Notes: a model not told the origin generated them from the sequence alone. A DNA stretch of 7,342 nucleotides from Candidatus Zixiibacteriota bacterium (GCA_003520965.1 DOTU01000119.1:1-7342); one strand, 5' to 3'. Positions 1 through 5,958 are shown, counted from the first letter of the stretch. Numbers and translations: made by a program.

Positions 1-377
1 GCGCGATCTTTGGCCATCCCCTCATATATGAGCGCGCCGATAACGGCCCCTTTCATCGGGCCGCACATACGCTCCCAGGTAATTGGAGGACCGGCATGAA
101 GGATAAGATTTTTCTTCATGCCCGGGATAACATCAATTGCCTTTTCCAACCCGATTAAAACCGGTTTGCCATCGATAATTTTCTTAACGGCGATTTCATT
201 GGCAACTTCAATTTTCGAGCAATTAGTTTTTATTATTCGACGAGCTTTGTCGTCAACAACAATGGGCGGTTTCCAATCAAGCTGTATTGATTCGATATTA
301 TTAACGTCCAAAGCCTGCTTGAAACTCTCCAGGCCGATATTAATAACTTTCAATTCTTTTTCGAATAAATCTTTCAT
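1..377 (-). CDS. DUF1116 family protein (YlbE/AllG-like), N-terminal part, 3' end beyond window
   Basis: This is the last visible gene of the minus-strand operon and it runs off the left edge; 125 codons are visible. The visible protein begins MKDLFEKELKVINIGLESF. Near residues 91-118 it has the stretch LILHAGPPITWERMCGPMKG followed by AVIGALIYEG, which I recognise as the hallmark of the DUF1116 family (E. coli YlbE, also called AllG). In E. coli this family acts with FdrA and YlbF in the oxamate transcarbamylase step of anaerobic allantoin use (established knowledge, recalled). The ATG at 377 overlaps the FdrA stop as ATGA, so translation is probably coupled; a weak GGCGGG or distant GGAGG precedes it. 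Family members are usually above 400 residues, so most of the gene lies outside. The family is secure; the substrate in this organism is unknown. Confidence 0.9.
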   Translation of the reverse strand, partial: MKDLFEKELKVINIGLESFKQALDVNNIESIQLDWKPPIVVDDKARRIIKTNCSKIEVANEIAVKKIIDGKPVLIGLEKAIDVIPGMKKNLILHAGPPITWERMCGPMKGAVIGALIYEGMAKDR

Positions 378-1924
378 TTGCGGCCCGCCAATTCCTCCAC
401 GATCATTCTAGCCAGCTTCGATGCGGCGGCATTTGATTCTGTTACGATTATTTCGAGTTCCTTTAAACCACGCATTACAGTCGATCGATTTTGGGGATCG
501 TTATCTGTACCGGTTATAGAGCAGATAAATGAGAGATACCTTCCCTCGGCCACCTGCCTGGCCTCTTCGATGGCTGGCGCGATCTCATCCAGCGGGTTCA
601 TATTAGCGCCGAAACCGAGAACGATATCAAATAAGATTATCGCGGTCTCAGGATCGGTCGCCTCCTGGATCATTCTCTTTTTCCGAAGCGAGAAATCTAT
701 CATCGGATGAAGCCGCCCGACTGTAAACTCATCGGCCCCCATATCGATCAGGGTATGTTTCTGACTTTTAAGATAATAATCTAACTGTTTATTGCCTTTA
801 ATCGGGGAATTGGAGTAGATATCGTCCATTCCGCGAAGAAGCACCTGGGCTTCATACGAAAATGTGCCGCCGCTGAAAAGACCGCGTATGAACTGCTGAC
901 CCAGTTTCAACTTGATTATTTCGGCCCTAGCTATATTGGACAGTTGAGAATCACCCTGGAGAGTTGAAATGTCCGTTTCACCTTTCGAAAGGGTGACTGC
1001 CAATAATGCCCCACCCTCAAGCGACTTTGCATATTTAATCCTATCAGTATCCTTTTGCTCCGCGCCAAGGAATATGGCAACAATAGGTTTTGTAACATTA
1101 TTCAATATCGGAGCGATTTTCTCCAGCGTCTCGAGCGCAGGGGGTTTGGAGACAAGAAGTATTATCTTGGTAGCTTTATCATCTGAAAGCGCTTTAATCC
1201 CCTCGATAAACATCAGCCCGCCAACTTCGGAGCCGAGGTCGCGGCTGCCTGTTCCAATTGCCTGTGATATTCCAGCCCCATTATTTGATATGATGCAGCT
1301 TACCTCTTGAAGTCCTGTCCCTGAGGCAGCTACTATTCCGATATCGCCTCGCCTGACAGCATTAGCAAATCCCAGAGGAACGCCATTGATAATCGCCGTC
1401 CCGCAGTCGGGGCCCATCAGAAGTAGCCCTTTCGCTACAGCATAACGCTTAAGTTCGATCTCAGTTTCAAGAGAAACATTATCCGAAAAAAGCATCACAT
1501 GAAGTCCAGCTTCGAGCGCACGCCGGGCCTCATCGCCTGCAAAGCGACCAGCCACAGAAATAATCGCCAGATTAGCATCAGGCATATTCTTCAACGCTCC
1601 GTCGAGAGAACGCGGGGCGCGAACTGCTTGTGATTTCGATGCGGATTTGAGAGACGTTAGTAATTTATCAATATCAATATTTTCAACGCTTGCTTGATTT
1701 TCAGCCTTTAATACGATTATCAGGTCGTTGTCGCTTGAATCGCGAAGCTCCTCGGTGAGCATCCCGGCAGATTCGAGTATCGCCTTGTTGCTATCGCTGG
1801 CCATTACTGCCGCCGAATCGAGAACGCCCGATATCTCGCCAATCTTTTGCGCCAGGCGCATCAGGGTAACTGAATCGTAATATTCGCCCTTGCGAACGGT
1901 CCCTTTTACATAATGATTTTTCAT
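374..1924 (-). CDS. fdrA: FdrA family protein (succinyl-CoA synthetase-like, putative transcarbamylase subunit)
   Basis: A 516-residue protein of the FdrA family, distantly related to the fused alpha and beta subunits of succinyl-CoA synthetase. Visible motifs are MGPDCGT (about 170-176) and ASGTGLQE (about 200-207) in the CoA-binding-type Rossmann region, GTGSRDLGSEVGG (about 224-236), GRLHPMID (about 403-410) with a candidate catalytic histidine, and GTDNDPQN (about 472-479) near the C-terminus. E. coli FdrA (AllF, about 555 residues) is needed for oxamate transcarbamylase activity, producing carbamoyl phosphate; this is recalled knowledge, not shown here. It lies between DUF2877 and DUF1116 genes, the same set as in E. 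coli. I chose ATG at 1924, giving MKNHYVKGTVRKGEYYDSV. A TTG at 1933, overlapping the upstream TGA as TTGA, is an equally tight alternative adding three residues. Neither has a clear Shine-Dalgarno, consistent with coupling. Confidence 0.93.
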   Translation of the reverse strand: MKNHYVKGTVRKGEYYDSVTLMRLAQKIGEISGVLDSAAVMASDSNKAILESAGMLTEELRDSSDNDLIIVLKAENQASVENIDIDKLLTSLKSASKSQAVRAPRSLDGALKNMPDANLAIISVAGRFAGDEARRALEAGLHVMLFSDNVSLETEIELKRYAVAKGLLLMGPDCGTAIINGVPLGFANAVRRGDIGIVAASGTGLQEVSCIISNNGAGISQAIGTGSRDLGSEVGGLMFIEGIKALSDDKATKIILLVSKPPALETLEKIAPILNNVTKPIVAIFLGAEQKDTDRIKYAKSLEGGALLAVTLSKGETDISTLQGDSQLSNIARAEIIKLKLGQQFIRGLFSGGTFSYEAQVLLRGMDDIYSNSPIKGNKQLDYYLKSQKHTLIDMGADEFTVGRLHPMIDFSLRKKRMIQEATDPETAIILFDIVLGFGANMNPLDEIAPAIEEARQVAEGRYLSFICSITGTDNDPQNRSTVMRGLKELEIIVTESNAAASKLARMIVEELAGRK

Positions 1925-1929
1925 AACTT

Positions 1930-2751
1930 TCAAATTCGGTTAAAGGTCATAAATACGCCTATTCCCCAATCGGCGCCGGATGTCGCGCCCGTGGTACAGA
2001 GCGCTCTGGTACAAGTATCGATTTCCTCATCTGACTTACAAACGAGAGCTATCATCAACGCCTTTTGTGTTTCTGTAAAGCAACCGTCCCTGGCACATCT
2101 AAGAAATGCGTTGCTGATGAAATTGCCGCCAATTGCGCTAGTGTAAATATCGTTGATTAATTCGGAATAGTCTCGGCCAAATACTATCTCCGCGGCCTTG
2201 TACGCGCTAATCATACCAGCGTTAAAATCATCTCCACCCGGCGTCAAACCAAAACCCAGGCCGCGCATTGCTTGCACGCCTTCTCTAATCCGCCCCAGGT
2301 TCATTAATTTTAATGCACTTTTGAATCTGAGATAAAGCGTTTTTTCAAAGCTTCCCCAAAATTCGGATATTGGACTGGTCTCAATCAATTGGGTCAAACT
2401 TTTCGGCGGAGAATATTTAACTAATGCCTCTTTAAAAATCTGGAGATTAAGAAATACCATGTTAGGATCCGGCTCTTCAGGGAATTCCAGTTTAGATTGA
2501 TAGCGGATTGTACTCTCGTATCGGATTTCATTGCCGTCAATAAGCAAGCGGTAATCATCAACCTGAAGCGAATCAACAGCACCGAAATCAACTCCCCGCG
2601 TTACAAGGTTGATTGGCCCCGAACCGATCTCCTCATTTACTACCGCAACCATTTCCTCGCCATTTTTAAAGTTCACGGCTTTACTGAAACGAGAGTGGGC
2701 CAGGTATTGGCCCACACTTATTTTATCGCCAATGCTCAAAATCTCGATCAT
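1930..2751 (-). CDS. DUF2877 family protein (YlbF/AllH-like)
   Basis: A 273-residue soluble protein with the DUF2877 signature GLGFGLTPGGDDFNAG at residues 164-179, a glycine-rich loop with two adjacent aspartates, and a conserved C-terminal GATSGADWGIG at residues 255-265. These match the E. coli YlbF (AllH) family, one of three proteins required for oxamate transcarbamylase. The ATG at 2751 overlaps the stop of the DUF35 gene as ATGA, and no convincing Shine-Dalgarno precedes it, so it probably depends on coupled translation. It directly precedes fdrA. Full family length is present and no membrane segment or signal peptide is visible. The biochemical role of DUF2877 alone is not established; here it is inferred to be a subunit of a complex with FdrA and DUF1116. 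Confidence 0.9.
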   Translation of the reverse strand: MIEILSIGDKISVGQYLAHSRFSKAVNFKNGEEMVAVVNEEIGSGPINLVTRGVDFGAVDSLQVDDYRLLIDGNEIRYESTIRYQSKLEFPEEPDPNMVFLNLQIFKEALVKYSPPKSLTQLIETSPISEFWGSFEKTLYLRFKSALKLMNLGRIREGVQAMRGLGFGLTPGGDDFNAGMISAYKAAEIVFGRDYSELINDIYTSAIGGNFISNAFLRCARDGCFTETQKALMIALVCKSDEEIDTCTRALCTTGATSGADWGIGVFMTFNRI

Positions 2752-3095
2752 GCCGGATAGAAAATCATCCCCATATATTCGTTGTACTCGTCCCGACGAA
2801 CAACCTCGACTTTACCTTTGACCTTCATCCCGATTTTCGGTTTATCGATATTCAGTTGACCGGTAATCTTGTTGCCGTCTTCAAGCTCAACTATCCCCAA
2901 CCCCAATGTTACCACCTCAAAATCCGGCGGTAGAGTATAGAGATTGGTATAGGTCAGAAGCTTGCCACTCTTGGGTAATGGCACGATATCAAATTCGTTG
3001 TGCTCATTTTTATGGCAGTTGCGACAAATCGTCCGGTATGGATATTGAACGTGGCCGCATTTTTTGCATTTATAAGCATATATGTTCATTTCCAT
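2748..3095 (-). CDS. DUF35 zinc-ribbon / OB-fold protein, thiolase partner
   Basis: A 115-residue protein with an N-terminal zinc ribbon, CKKC at residues 10-13 and CRNC at 24-27, followed by a region fitting an OB fold, including LLTYTNLYTLPPDF and GLGIVELEDGNKITGQL. This is the DUF35 (rubredoxin-like Zn ribbon plus OB-fold, acyl-CoA associated) layout. Known members bind SCP-x type thiolases, as in the archaeal thiolase/HMG-CoA synthase complex, or thiolase-like aldolases, as with ChsH2/Ltp2, and help position CoA substrates. It lies 3 bases downstream of the thiolase-like gene and overlaps the next gene by ATGA. The start at 3095 has GGGAG about 9 bases upstream; a second ATG two codons in is possible. 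Family assignment is firm; partnership with the adjacent thiolase-like protein is inferred from position and precedent. Confidence 0.92.
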   Translation of the reverse strand: MEMNIYAYKCKKCGHVQYPYRTICRNCHKNEHNEFDIVPLPKSGKLLTYTNLYTLPPDFEVVTLGLGIVELEDGNKITGQLNIDKPKIGMKVKGKVEVVRRDEYNEYMGMIFYPA

Positions 3096-3098
3096 AGT

Positions 3099-4274
3099 TT
3101 AATTCTCCCTCACAAATGTGAGACAAACCACATTGTTGCCGAATCCGCCGAAATTGCAAGTGAAGCCAATTTTGGCGTTCTTAACCTGACGCTTGTCCGC
3201 TTCGCCGCGTAGCTGCTGCACAATCTCGTGCGCCTGCCCAACACCTGTAGCGCCTACCGGATGCCCTTTGGCTTTCAGGCCCCCGGAGGTGTTAATCGGA
3301 AGCTGGCCGCCGAGTTTGGTCAGTCCTTTCTCAAGAGCGATATGACCCTGTCCTTTAGGGAAGAAGCCAACCTCTTCGCTTTCGGCGATCTCGAGGATCG
3401 TAAACGCGTCATGCAGTTCGGCTACGTTGACATCGGTGGGCTTTAGTTTTGCCATTGCAAACGACTGCCGAGCCGCCTCGCGTACCGCTAAAAGCTCGGT
3501 CGGGTCTTTGCGATCGTGTACTGCATGCGTATCGGTCGCCTGCCCGACTCCTGCCAGACGAACCATTGGCCGTCCGCATTTTCTGGCAACCTCGGCGCTG
3601 GTTAATATCAAACAAGCCGCGCCGTCAGATACCGGGCAGCAATCAAAAAATCTAAGCGGGTCAGCCACGAAAGGATTATTTGTAGCTGCCTCCGGCGAAT
3701 CGAGTATCCCCTCGATTGTAATCGGCTCGTGGAGATGCGCGAACGGATTTAGCATGGCATTGGCATGATTTTTTACCGCTACCATCGCCAAATGTCTGGA
3801 AGTGACACCGTATTTCTCCATATAGAGACGGGTAAACATTCCCGCCAGTGATGGTAATGTAACTCCGTAAATATATTCTGCGAGAGGATGAGTCAGTGTC
3901 GCTACAAATTCTGTGGCTTCGAGATTATTAACCTCTCTCATCTTCTCCGCACCGATAACCATGACAACATCGTGCATCCCGGATGCCACCGCCAGGAAGC
4001 CCTGCTTAATCGCCGAGGCCCCCGAGGCGGGACCATTTTCGATTCCATCAGCTCCGGCGGGAGTCAGACTCAGATTATCGACTACTGCACTCGCTAAGCC
4101 GGTTTGGTGATTTAGCCGGCCCGCGCCCATATTGGCAACATAGAGATGATCGATTTTATCAAGACTGGAATCTCTCAGCGCCATTAGGGCGGGATAAGCC
4201 GCAATTTCTATTAACGGATACTCTAACCGGGTGAAACTTGTTATGCCTATACCGGCAACGTAAACTTCGCGCAT
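3099..4274 (-). CDS. SCP-x type thiolase-fold protein lacking the usual nucleophilic cysteine
   Basis: A 391-residue protein of the thiolase superfamily (SCP-x/acetyl-CoA acetyltransferase-like branch). Visible landmarks are the N-terminal VYVAGIGITSF, the nucleophile-elbow region IENGPASGASAIKQ (78-91), VIGAEKM (106-112), the ELHDAF motif with His288, NTSGGLKAKGHPVGATG (328-344) with His338, and the C-terminal FTCNFGGFGN with Cys373. In ordinary members the elbow reads like EAACASG; here the aligned residue is Pro82 (codon at 4029-4031), so the acyl-enzyme cysteine is absent while both histidines and the late cysteine remain. It could be a thiolase-like aldolase (compare Ltp2 with its DUF35 partner) or use another nucleophile. 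I chose ATG at 4274 because GGGAGG lies 8 bases upstream and the protein then starts MREVYVAGIG, as is normal; the longer frame to 4307 reads into the upstream gene. It lies 1 base after the GNAT-like gene. Confidence 0.92.
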   Translation of the reverse strand: MREVYVAGIGITSFTRLEYPLIEIAAYPALMALRDSSLDKIDHLYVANMGAGRLNHQTGLASAVVDNLSLTPAGADGIENGPASGASAIKQGFLAVASGMHDVVMVIGAEKMREVNNLEATEFVATLTHPLAEYIYGVTLPSLAGMFTRLYMEKYGVTSRHLAMVAVKNHANAMLNPFAHLHEPITIEGILDSPEAATNNPFVADPLRFFDCCPVSDGAACLILTSAEVARKCGRPMVRLAGVGQATDTHAVHDRKDPTELLAVREAARQSFAMAKLKPTDVNVAELHDAFTILEIAESEEVGFFPKGQGHIALEKGLTKLGGQLPINTSGGLKAKGHPVGATGVGQAHEIVQQLRGEADKRQVKNAKIGFTCNFGGFGNNVVCLTFVREN

Positions 4275-4275
4275 A

Positions 4276-5022
4276 TCAAGATCCTCCCAGCTTATTACGC
4301 TGCTCAATCAGAGCGGTGGCGGTGGAATCACCAAGTGAACGGGTAGCCGCCAGAAGGTCTATCGGTGGAGTTGGTGGATCGCTGGGTGCGGTGATTCCAG
4401 CTTTGGCTTTGGCCAGGAGATGTTCCGGCACGGGACGACGACCCACCACCAGGCTGGAACGAGCCTTATCGTAAAGCTCGCTGGTTAAAGCCCATGATGG
4501 TACGCCGCCAAGCTCATGCGGTATATCGAATCTTTTCTCAAGCTTATACTCTATCATCCAACGCCGAAACCCGATCGGCGATTCAGCCACAATCAGCACT
4601 TCCTTTTGCTTTAGGATATCAATATGATATTCCATCTTGGCCGCGAAAGCATGGGCGCCTACTCGAAGGCCACGTCGAAGCGCTAGCGTATGATACGACA
4701 TACCAACCTCGGCGCTGACCCGACGGCCGTTGACAATTGCCGCCAACTCGCCATCGATCTGCGCCACCAGCACATACTCGTCCTGAACCCGGTGGGTATA
4801 GAAGCCTAATAGCTCAGCATAAACTCTTGAGGCCACTATATTATAGAAATCACGTTCGACATGCATGAGCGGCGCGACGTGCGGTAGAAGATCGGGGATC
4901 TCCTCGCGCCCAACCTGCCGTATAACCATCTCCTCACCGCCTGCCAGGGTCATTAGTTTCGGTGGAAACTCGGGAATGGGTGAATCAATCGGTCGAAGAA
5001 TTTTCTCCAGGTCAATGGCCAT
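4276..5022 (-). CDS. GNAT-like N-acyltransferase family protein, first gene of the operon
   Basis: A 248-residue soluble protein. Residues about 32-165 look like a GNAT fold: VIRQVGREEIPDLLP (beta1-alpha1 type opening), YVLVAQIDGELAAIVNGR (beta-hairpin), then SYHTLALRRGLRVGAHAF (106-126 region), which resembles the acetyl-CoA binding motif R-x-x-G-x-G/A but has arginine in place of the first glycine. IVAESPIGFRRWMIEYKLEKRF matches the C-terminal GNAT segment. After residue 190 comes a proline-rich linker (TAPSDPPTPP, 211-220) and a short tail unlike typical GNATs. I chose ATG at 5022 because AGGAGGT sits just upstream; the frame stays open to 5151 but that would read through the candidate promoter. 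Its place at the head of the operon suggests a role tied to the acyl-CoA genes downstream. The GNAT call is made by eye; substrate unknown. Confidence 0.72.
   Translation of the reverse strand: MAIDLEKILRPIDSPIPEFPPKLMTLAGGEEMVIRQVGREEIPDLLPHVAPLMHVERDFYNIVASRVYAELLGFYTHRVQDEYVLVAQIDGELAAIVNGRRVSAEVGMSYHTLALRRGLRVGAHAFAAKMEYHIDILKQKEVLIVAESPIGFRRWMIEYKLEKRFDIPHELGGVPSWALTSELYDKARSSLVVGRRPVPEHLLAKAKAGITAPSDPPTPPIDLLAATRSLGDSTATALIEQRNKLGGS
4283..4288 (-). promoter_or_regulatory. Ribosome binding site deciding the thiolase-like start
   Basis: GGGAGG on the minus strand, 8 bases before ATG 4274. It lies within the last codons of the upstream gene and supports 4274 over the in-frame start at 4307. 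Confidence 0.8.
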
Positions 5023-5025
5023 TTT

Positions 5026-5032
5026 ACCTCCT
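5026..5032 (-). promoter_or_regulatory. Ribosome binding site deciding the GNAT-like start
   Basis: AGGAGGT on the minus strand ends three bases before ATG 5022. It is the strongest Shine-Dalgarno site in the window and rules in favour of 5022 rather than the open upstream extension to 5151. Confidence 0.85.
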
Positions 5033-5057
5033 GACAAAGCTGTGTTATTAACATTAG

Positions 5058-5074
5058 TTATTTTCGCGAAATAA
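5058..5074 (-). repeat. Short inverted repeat in the leader of the minus operon
   Basis: TTATTT and AAATAA arms of 6 bases flank TCGCG; the core TTTCGCGAAA (5062-5071) is itself a perfect 10-base palindrome. It falls between the candidate transcription start (about 5100) and the ribosome site of the first gene, so it could be an operator or a small leader hairpin. Function is inference. Confidence 0.4.
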
Positions 5075-5106
5075 GCCCCTATACTGACTCTCAGCCATAC
5101 AGCTAT

Positions 5107-5136
5107 AATATAAGTAATTGGGTCGATTAAATTCAA
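5107..5136 (-). promoter_or_regulatory. Candidate sigma70-type promoter for the six-gene minus operon
   Basis: On the minus strand TTGAAT (5136-5131) is followed after 18 bases by TATATT (5112-5107). That is 4 of 6 matches at -35 and 5 of 6 at -10. It would start transcription near 5100, giving a leader of roughly 80 bases before ATG 5022. No other pair of this quality was seen in this stretch. Confidence 0.5.
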
Positions 5137-5140
5137 TCGA
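5123..5140. repeat. Inverted repeat spanning the -35 of the minus promoter
   Basis: TCGATT and AATCGA arms (6 bases) flank a 6-base centre that contains much of the -35 element of the minus promoter candidate. An adjoining perfect palindrome CGATATCG lies at 5138-5145. The placement fits a repressor operator, but no regulator gene is in the window. Confidence 0.4.
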
Positions 5141-5160
5141 TATCGCACCACGACAGAGGC

Positions 5161-5209
5161 ATCCTGGAAAGTGGGAAACCAGTAAAATTGCTCTAAATCC
5201 TGGAGAGTG
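5161..5209. repeat. Pair of 13-base direct repeats
   Basis: ATCCTGGAAAGTG at 5161-5173 recurs as ATCCTGGAGAGTG at 5197-5209, 12 of 13 identical, 36 bases apart start to start. They lie between the two divergent promoters, upstream of both, where activator sites are often found. Meaning is unknown. Confidence 0.45.
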
Positions 5210-5290
5210 TCGCCAAGGTTTTAATTTCCAAGAAGTTACGAGAATCTAACGCGAGATTGGTAGAACGGCGGATAATAATCCGATTTCTAC

Positions 5291-5319
5291 TTGACAAAGG
5301 AATTGATCCTTGATATATC
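5291..5319 (+). promoter_or_regulatory. Candidate promoter for the secreted-protein operon
   Basis: A perfect TTGACA -35 (5291-5296), a 17-base spacer and TATATC (5314-5319; 4 of 6) preceded by TGA, making an extended -10. Transcription would begin near 5326, leaving a leader of about 190 bases before ATG 5515. Confidence 0.6.
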
Positions 5320-5322
5320 AAT
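5302..5322. repeat. Inverted repeat over the -10 of the plus promoter
   Basis: ATTGAT (5302-5307) and ATCAAT (5317-5322) form 6-base arms; nested inside is the perfect 12-base palindrome TTGATATATCAA (5310-5321), which covers the -10 element. This geometry fits an operator that blocks RNA polymerase. The binding protein is unknown. Confidence 0.45.
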
Positions 5323-5344
5323 GGCGCCTTTTGGTAATTGGCGA

Positions 5345-5372
5345 TTCATTTTACCTGCTTAAGGCATATAAT
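5345..5372 (+). promoter_or_regulatory. Alternative plus-strand promoter with perfect -10
   Basis: TATAAT at 5367-5372 is a perfect -10, but the best -35 at 16-base spacing is TTCATT (5345-5350), only 3 of 6. It may be a second start or chance; the site at 5291 is preferred overall. Confidence 0.3.
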
Positions 5373-5502
5373 TTAGTGATGATAAGGCTATTAAAGTTTT
5401 TCGATATAACGATAGAACCGAGTAAGTCGACCATGGGGCGCTTGGTATTACCACTTAAAATTTCGTTGAATGATACATATGGAAAAACCCAAAGTTACTA
5501 CC

Positions 5503-5509
5503 AAAGGAG
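5503..5509 (+). promoter_or_regulatory. Ribosome binding site for the 147-residue secreted protein
   Basis: AAAGGAG five bases before ATG 5515. It selects this start over the in-frame ATGs at 5470 and 5479, which would place polar residues ahead of the signal peptide. Confidence 0.8.
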
Positions 5510-5514
5510 CAACT

Positions 5515-5958
5515 ATGAACAAAAAGGTAATGTTTTTACTATTCCTCCTGATTGCGATGACCATCAGTGTCATTGCCTGGGCTGGAGACAAATCGCTAAC
5601 AACGGATAAATCAGGCATTCATAATGCTGCCCCCGTTGAAAAAGTAAAGATTTCAACGGATCTGGGCAAAGGGATACCATATCCAGGGCTTTCGGATGCC
5701 GAGAAAGCAAAATTTGAATCATCCAAAACACAACGGCCAGTTCAACAGACAGCCTCAACTGCCCCGGAAGCTAATATTAGCAAGGCCAAAGTAGCCCCTA
5801 TTCCCACCGCAATATCATCGCCCCAATTGACTACTCCCGCCGCGGTCAATTCCAATTCCAAGCCGGAACCGCTCACCACAGACCTGGGTAAAGATGCGCC
5901 CTATTCCGGGCTATCACCTTTGGAAAGAGAAAAGCTCCAGAACGAAGGGAGTAAGTAA
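5515..5958 (+). CDS. Small secreted protein with a duplicated short motif, function unknown
   Basis: A 147-residue protein I do not recognise. It starts with a typical Sec signal peptide: MNKK, a hydrophobic core through about residue 20, and AWA at 21-23 before GDKS, so signal peptidase I cleavage is expected after Ala23. No lipobox cysteine is present and the mature protein has no cysteine. The mature part is low in complexity, rich in Ser, Thr, Pro, Ala and Lys, and probably disordered. A motif of the form TDLGKxxPYxGLSxxExxK occurs twice, at about 48-66 and 122-140, separated by a Pro/Thr/Ala-rich linker; LTTD near residue 28 may be a degraded third copy. The stop codon shares one base with the next start (TAATG), so the two secreted proteins are probably made together. 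The motif could be a binding or anchoring peptide; this is speculation. Confidence 0.82.
   Translation: MNKKVMFLLFLLIAMTISVIAWAGDKSLTTDKSGIHNAAPVEKVKISTDLGKGIPYPGLSDAEKAKFESSKTQRPVQQTASTAPEANISKAKVAPIPTAISSPQLTTPAAVNSNSKPEPLTTDLGKDAPYSGLSPLEREKLQNEGSK
5653..5715 (+). repeat. First copy of the TDLGK-PY-GLS protein motif
   Basis: Encodes residues 47-67, with TDLGKGIPYPGLSDAEKAKF. It matches the second copy at 11 or more positions including TDLGK, PY, GLS, the Glu and the Lys. The DNA has drifted more than the protein. Confidence 0.8.
5875..5937 (+). repeat. Second copy of the TDLGK-PY-GLS protein motif
   Basis: Encodes residues 121-141, with TDLGKDAPYSGLSPLEREKL. It ends six residues before the C-terminus, so the copy is essentially C-terminal. 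Confidence 0.8.

Larger units (their letters stand above)
5023..5514. other. Divergent intergenic region with two promoters and inverted repeats
   Basis: About 490 bases separate the two divergent start codons. I see no convincing gene in it: the frames that are open have no ribosome site and no recognisable protein. It holds one promoter candidate for the minus operon, two for the plus operon, inverted repeats over or next to the promoter elements, and a 13-base direct repeat. No T-run terminator or known riboswitch was recognised. Confidence 0.8.

Noticed and set aside
3427..3768. Plus-strand open frame opposite the thiolase-like gene
   Set aside because: It is antisense to a well supported family member and has no ribosome site or family resemblance.
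4275..4307. Upstream extension of the thiolase-like protein to 4307
   Set aside because: It reads into the preceding gene and adds residues not typical of thiolase N-termini; the GGGAGG site supports 4274.
5062..5071. TTTCGCGAAA as a known regulator box
   Set aside because: It is a clear palindrome but I cannot match it to a named regulator with confidence, so it is only listed as a repeat.
5023..5151. Upstream extension of the GNAT-like protein to 5151
   Set aside because: It would cover the candidate promoter and gives no recognisable sequence; AGGAGGT directly precedes ATG 5022.
5470..5514. Earlier start of the small secreted protein
   Set aside because: It would place 15 polar residues before the signal peptide, and the ribosome site AAAGGAG fits ATG 5515.
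5310..5609. Plus-strand open frame of about 99 codons
   Set aside because: No ribosome site, overlaps the promoter and the real secreted-protein gene in another frame, and has no recognisable protein.
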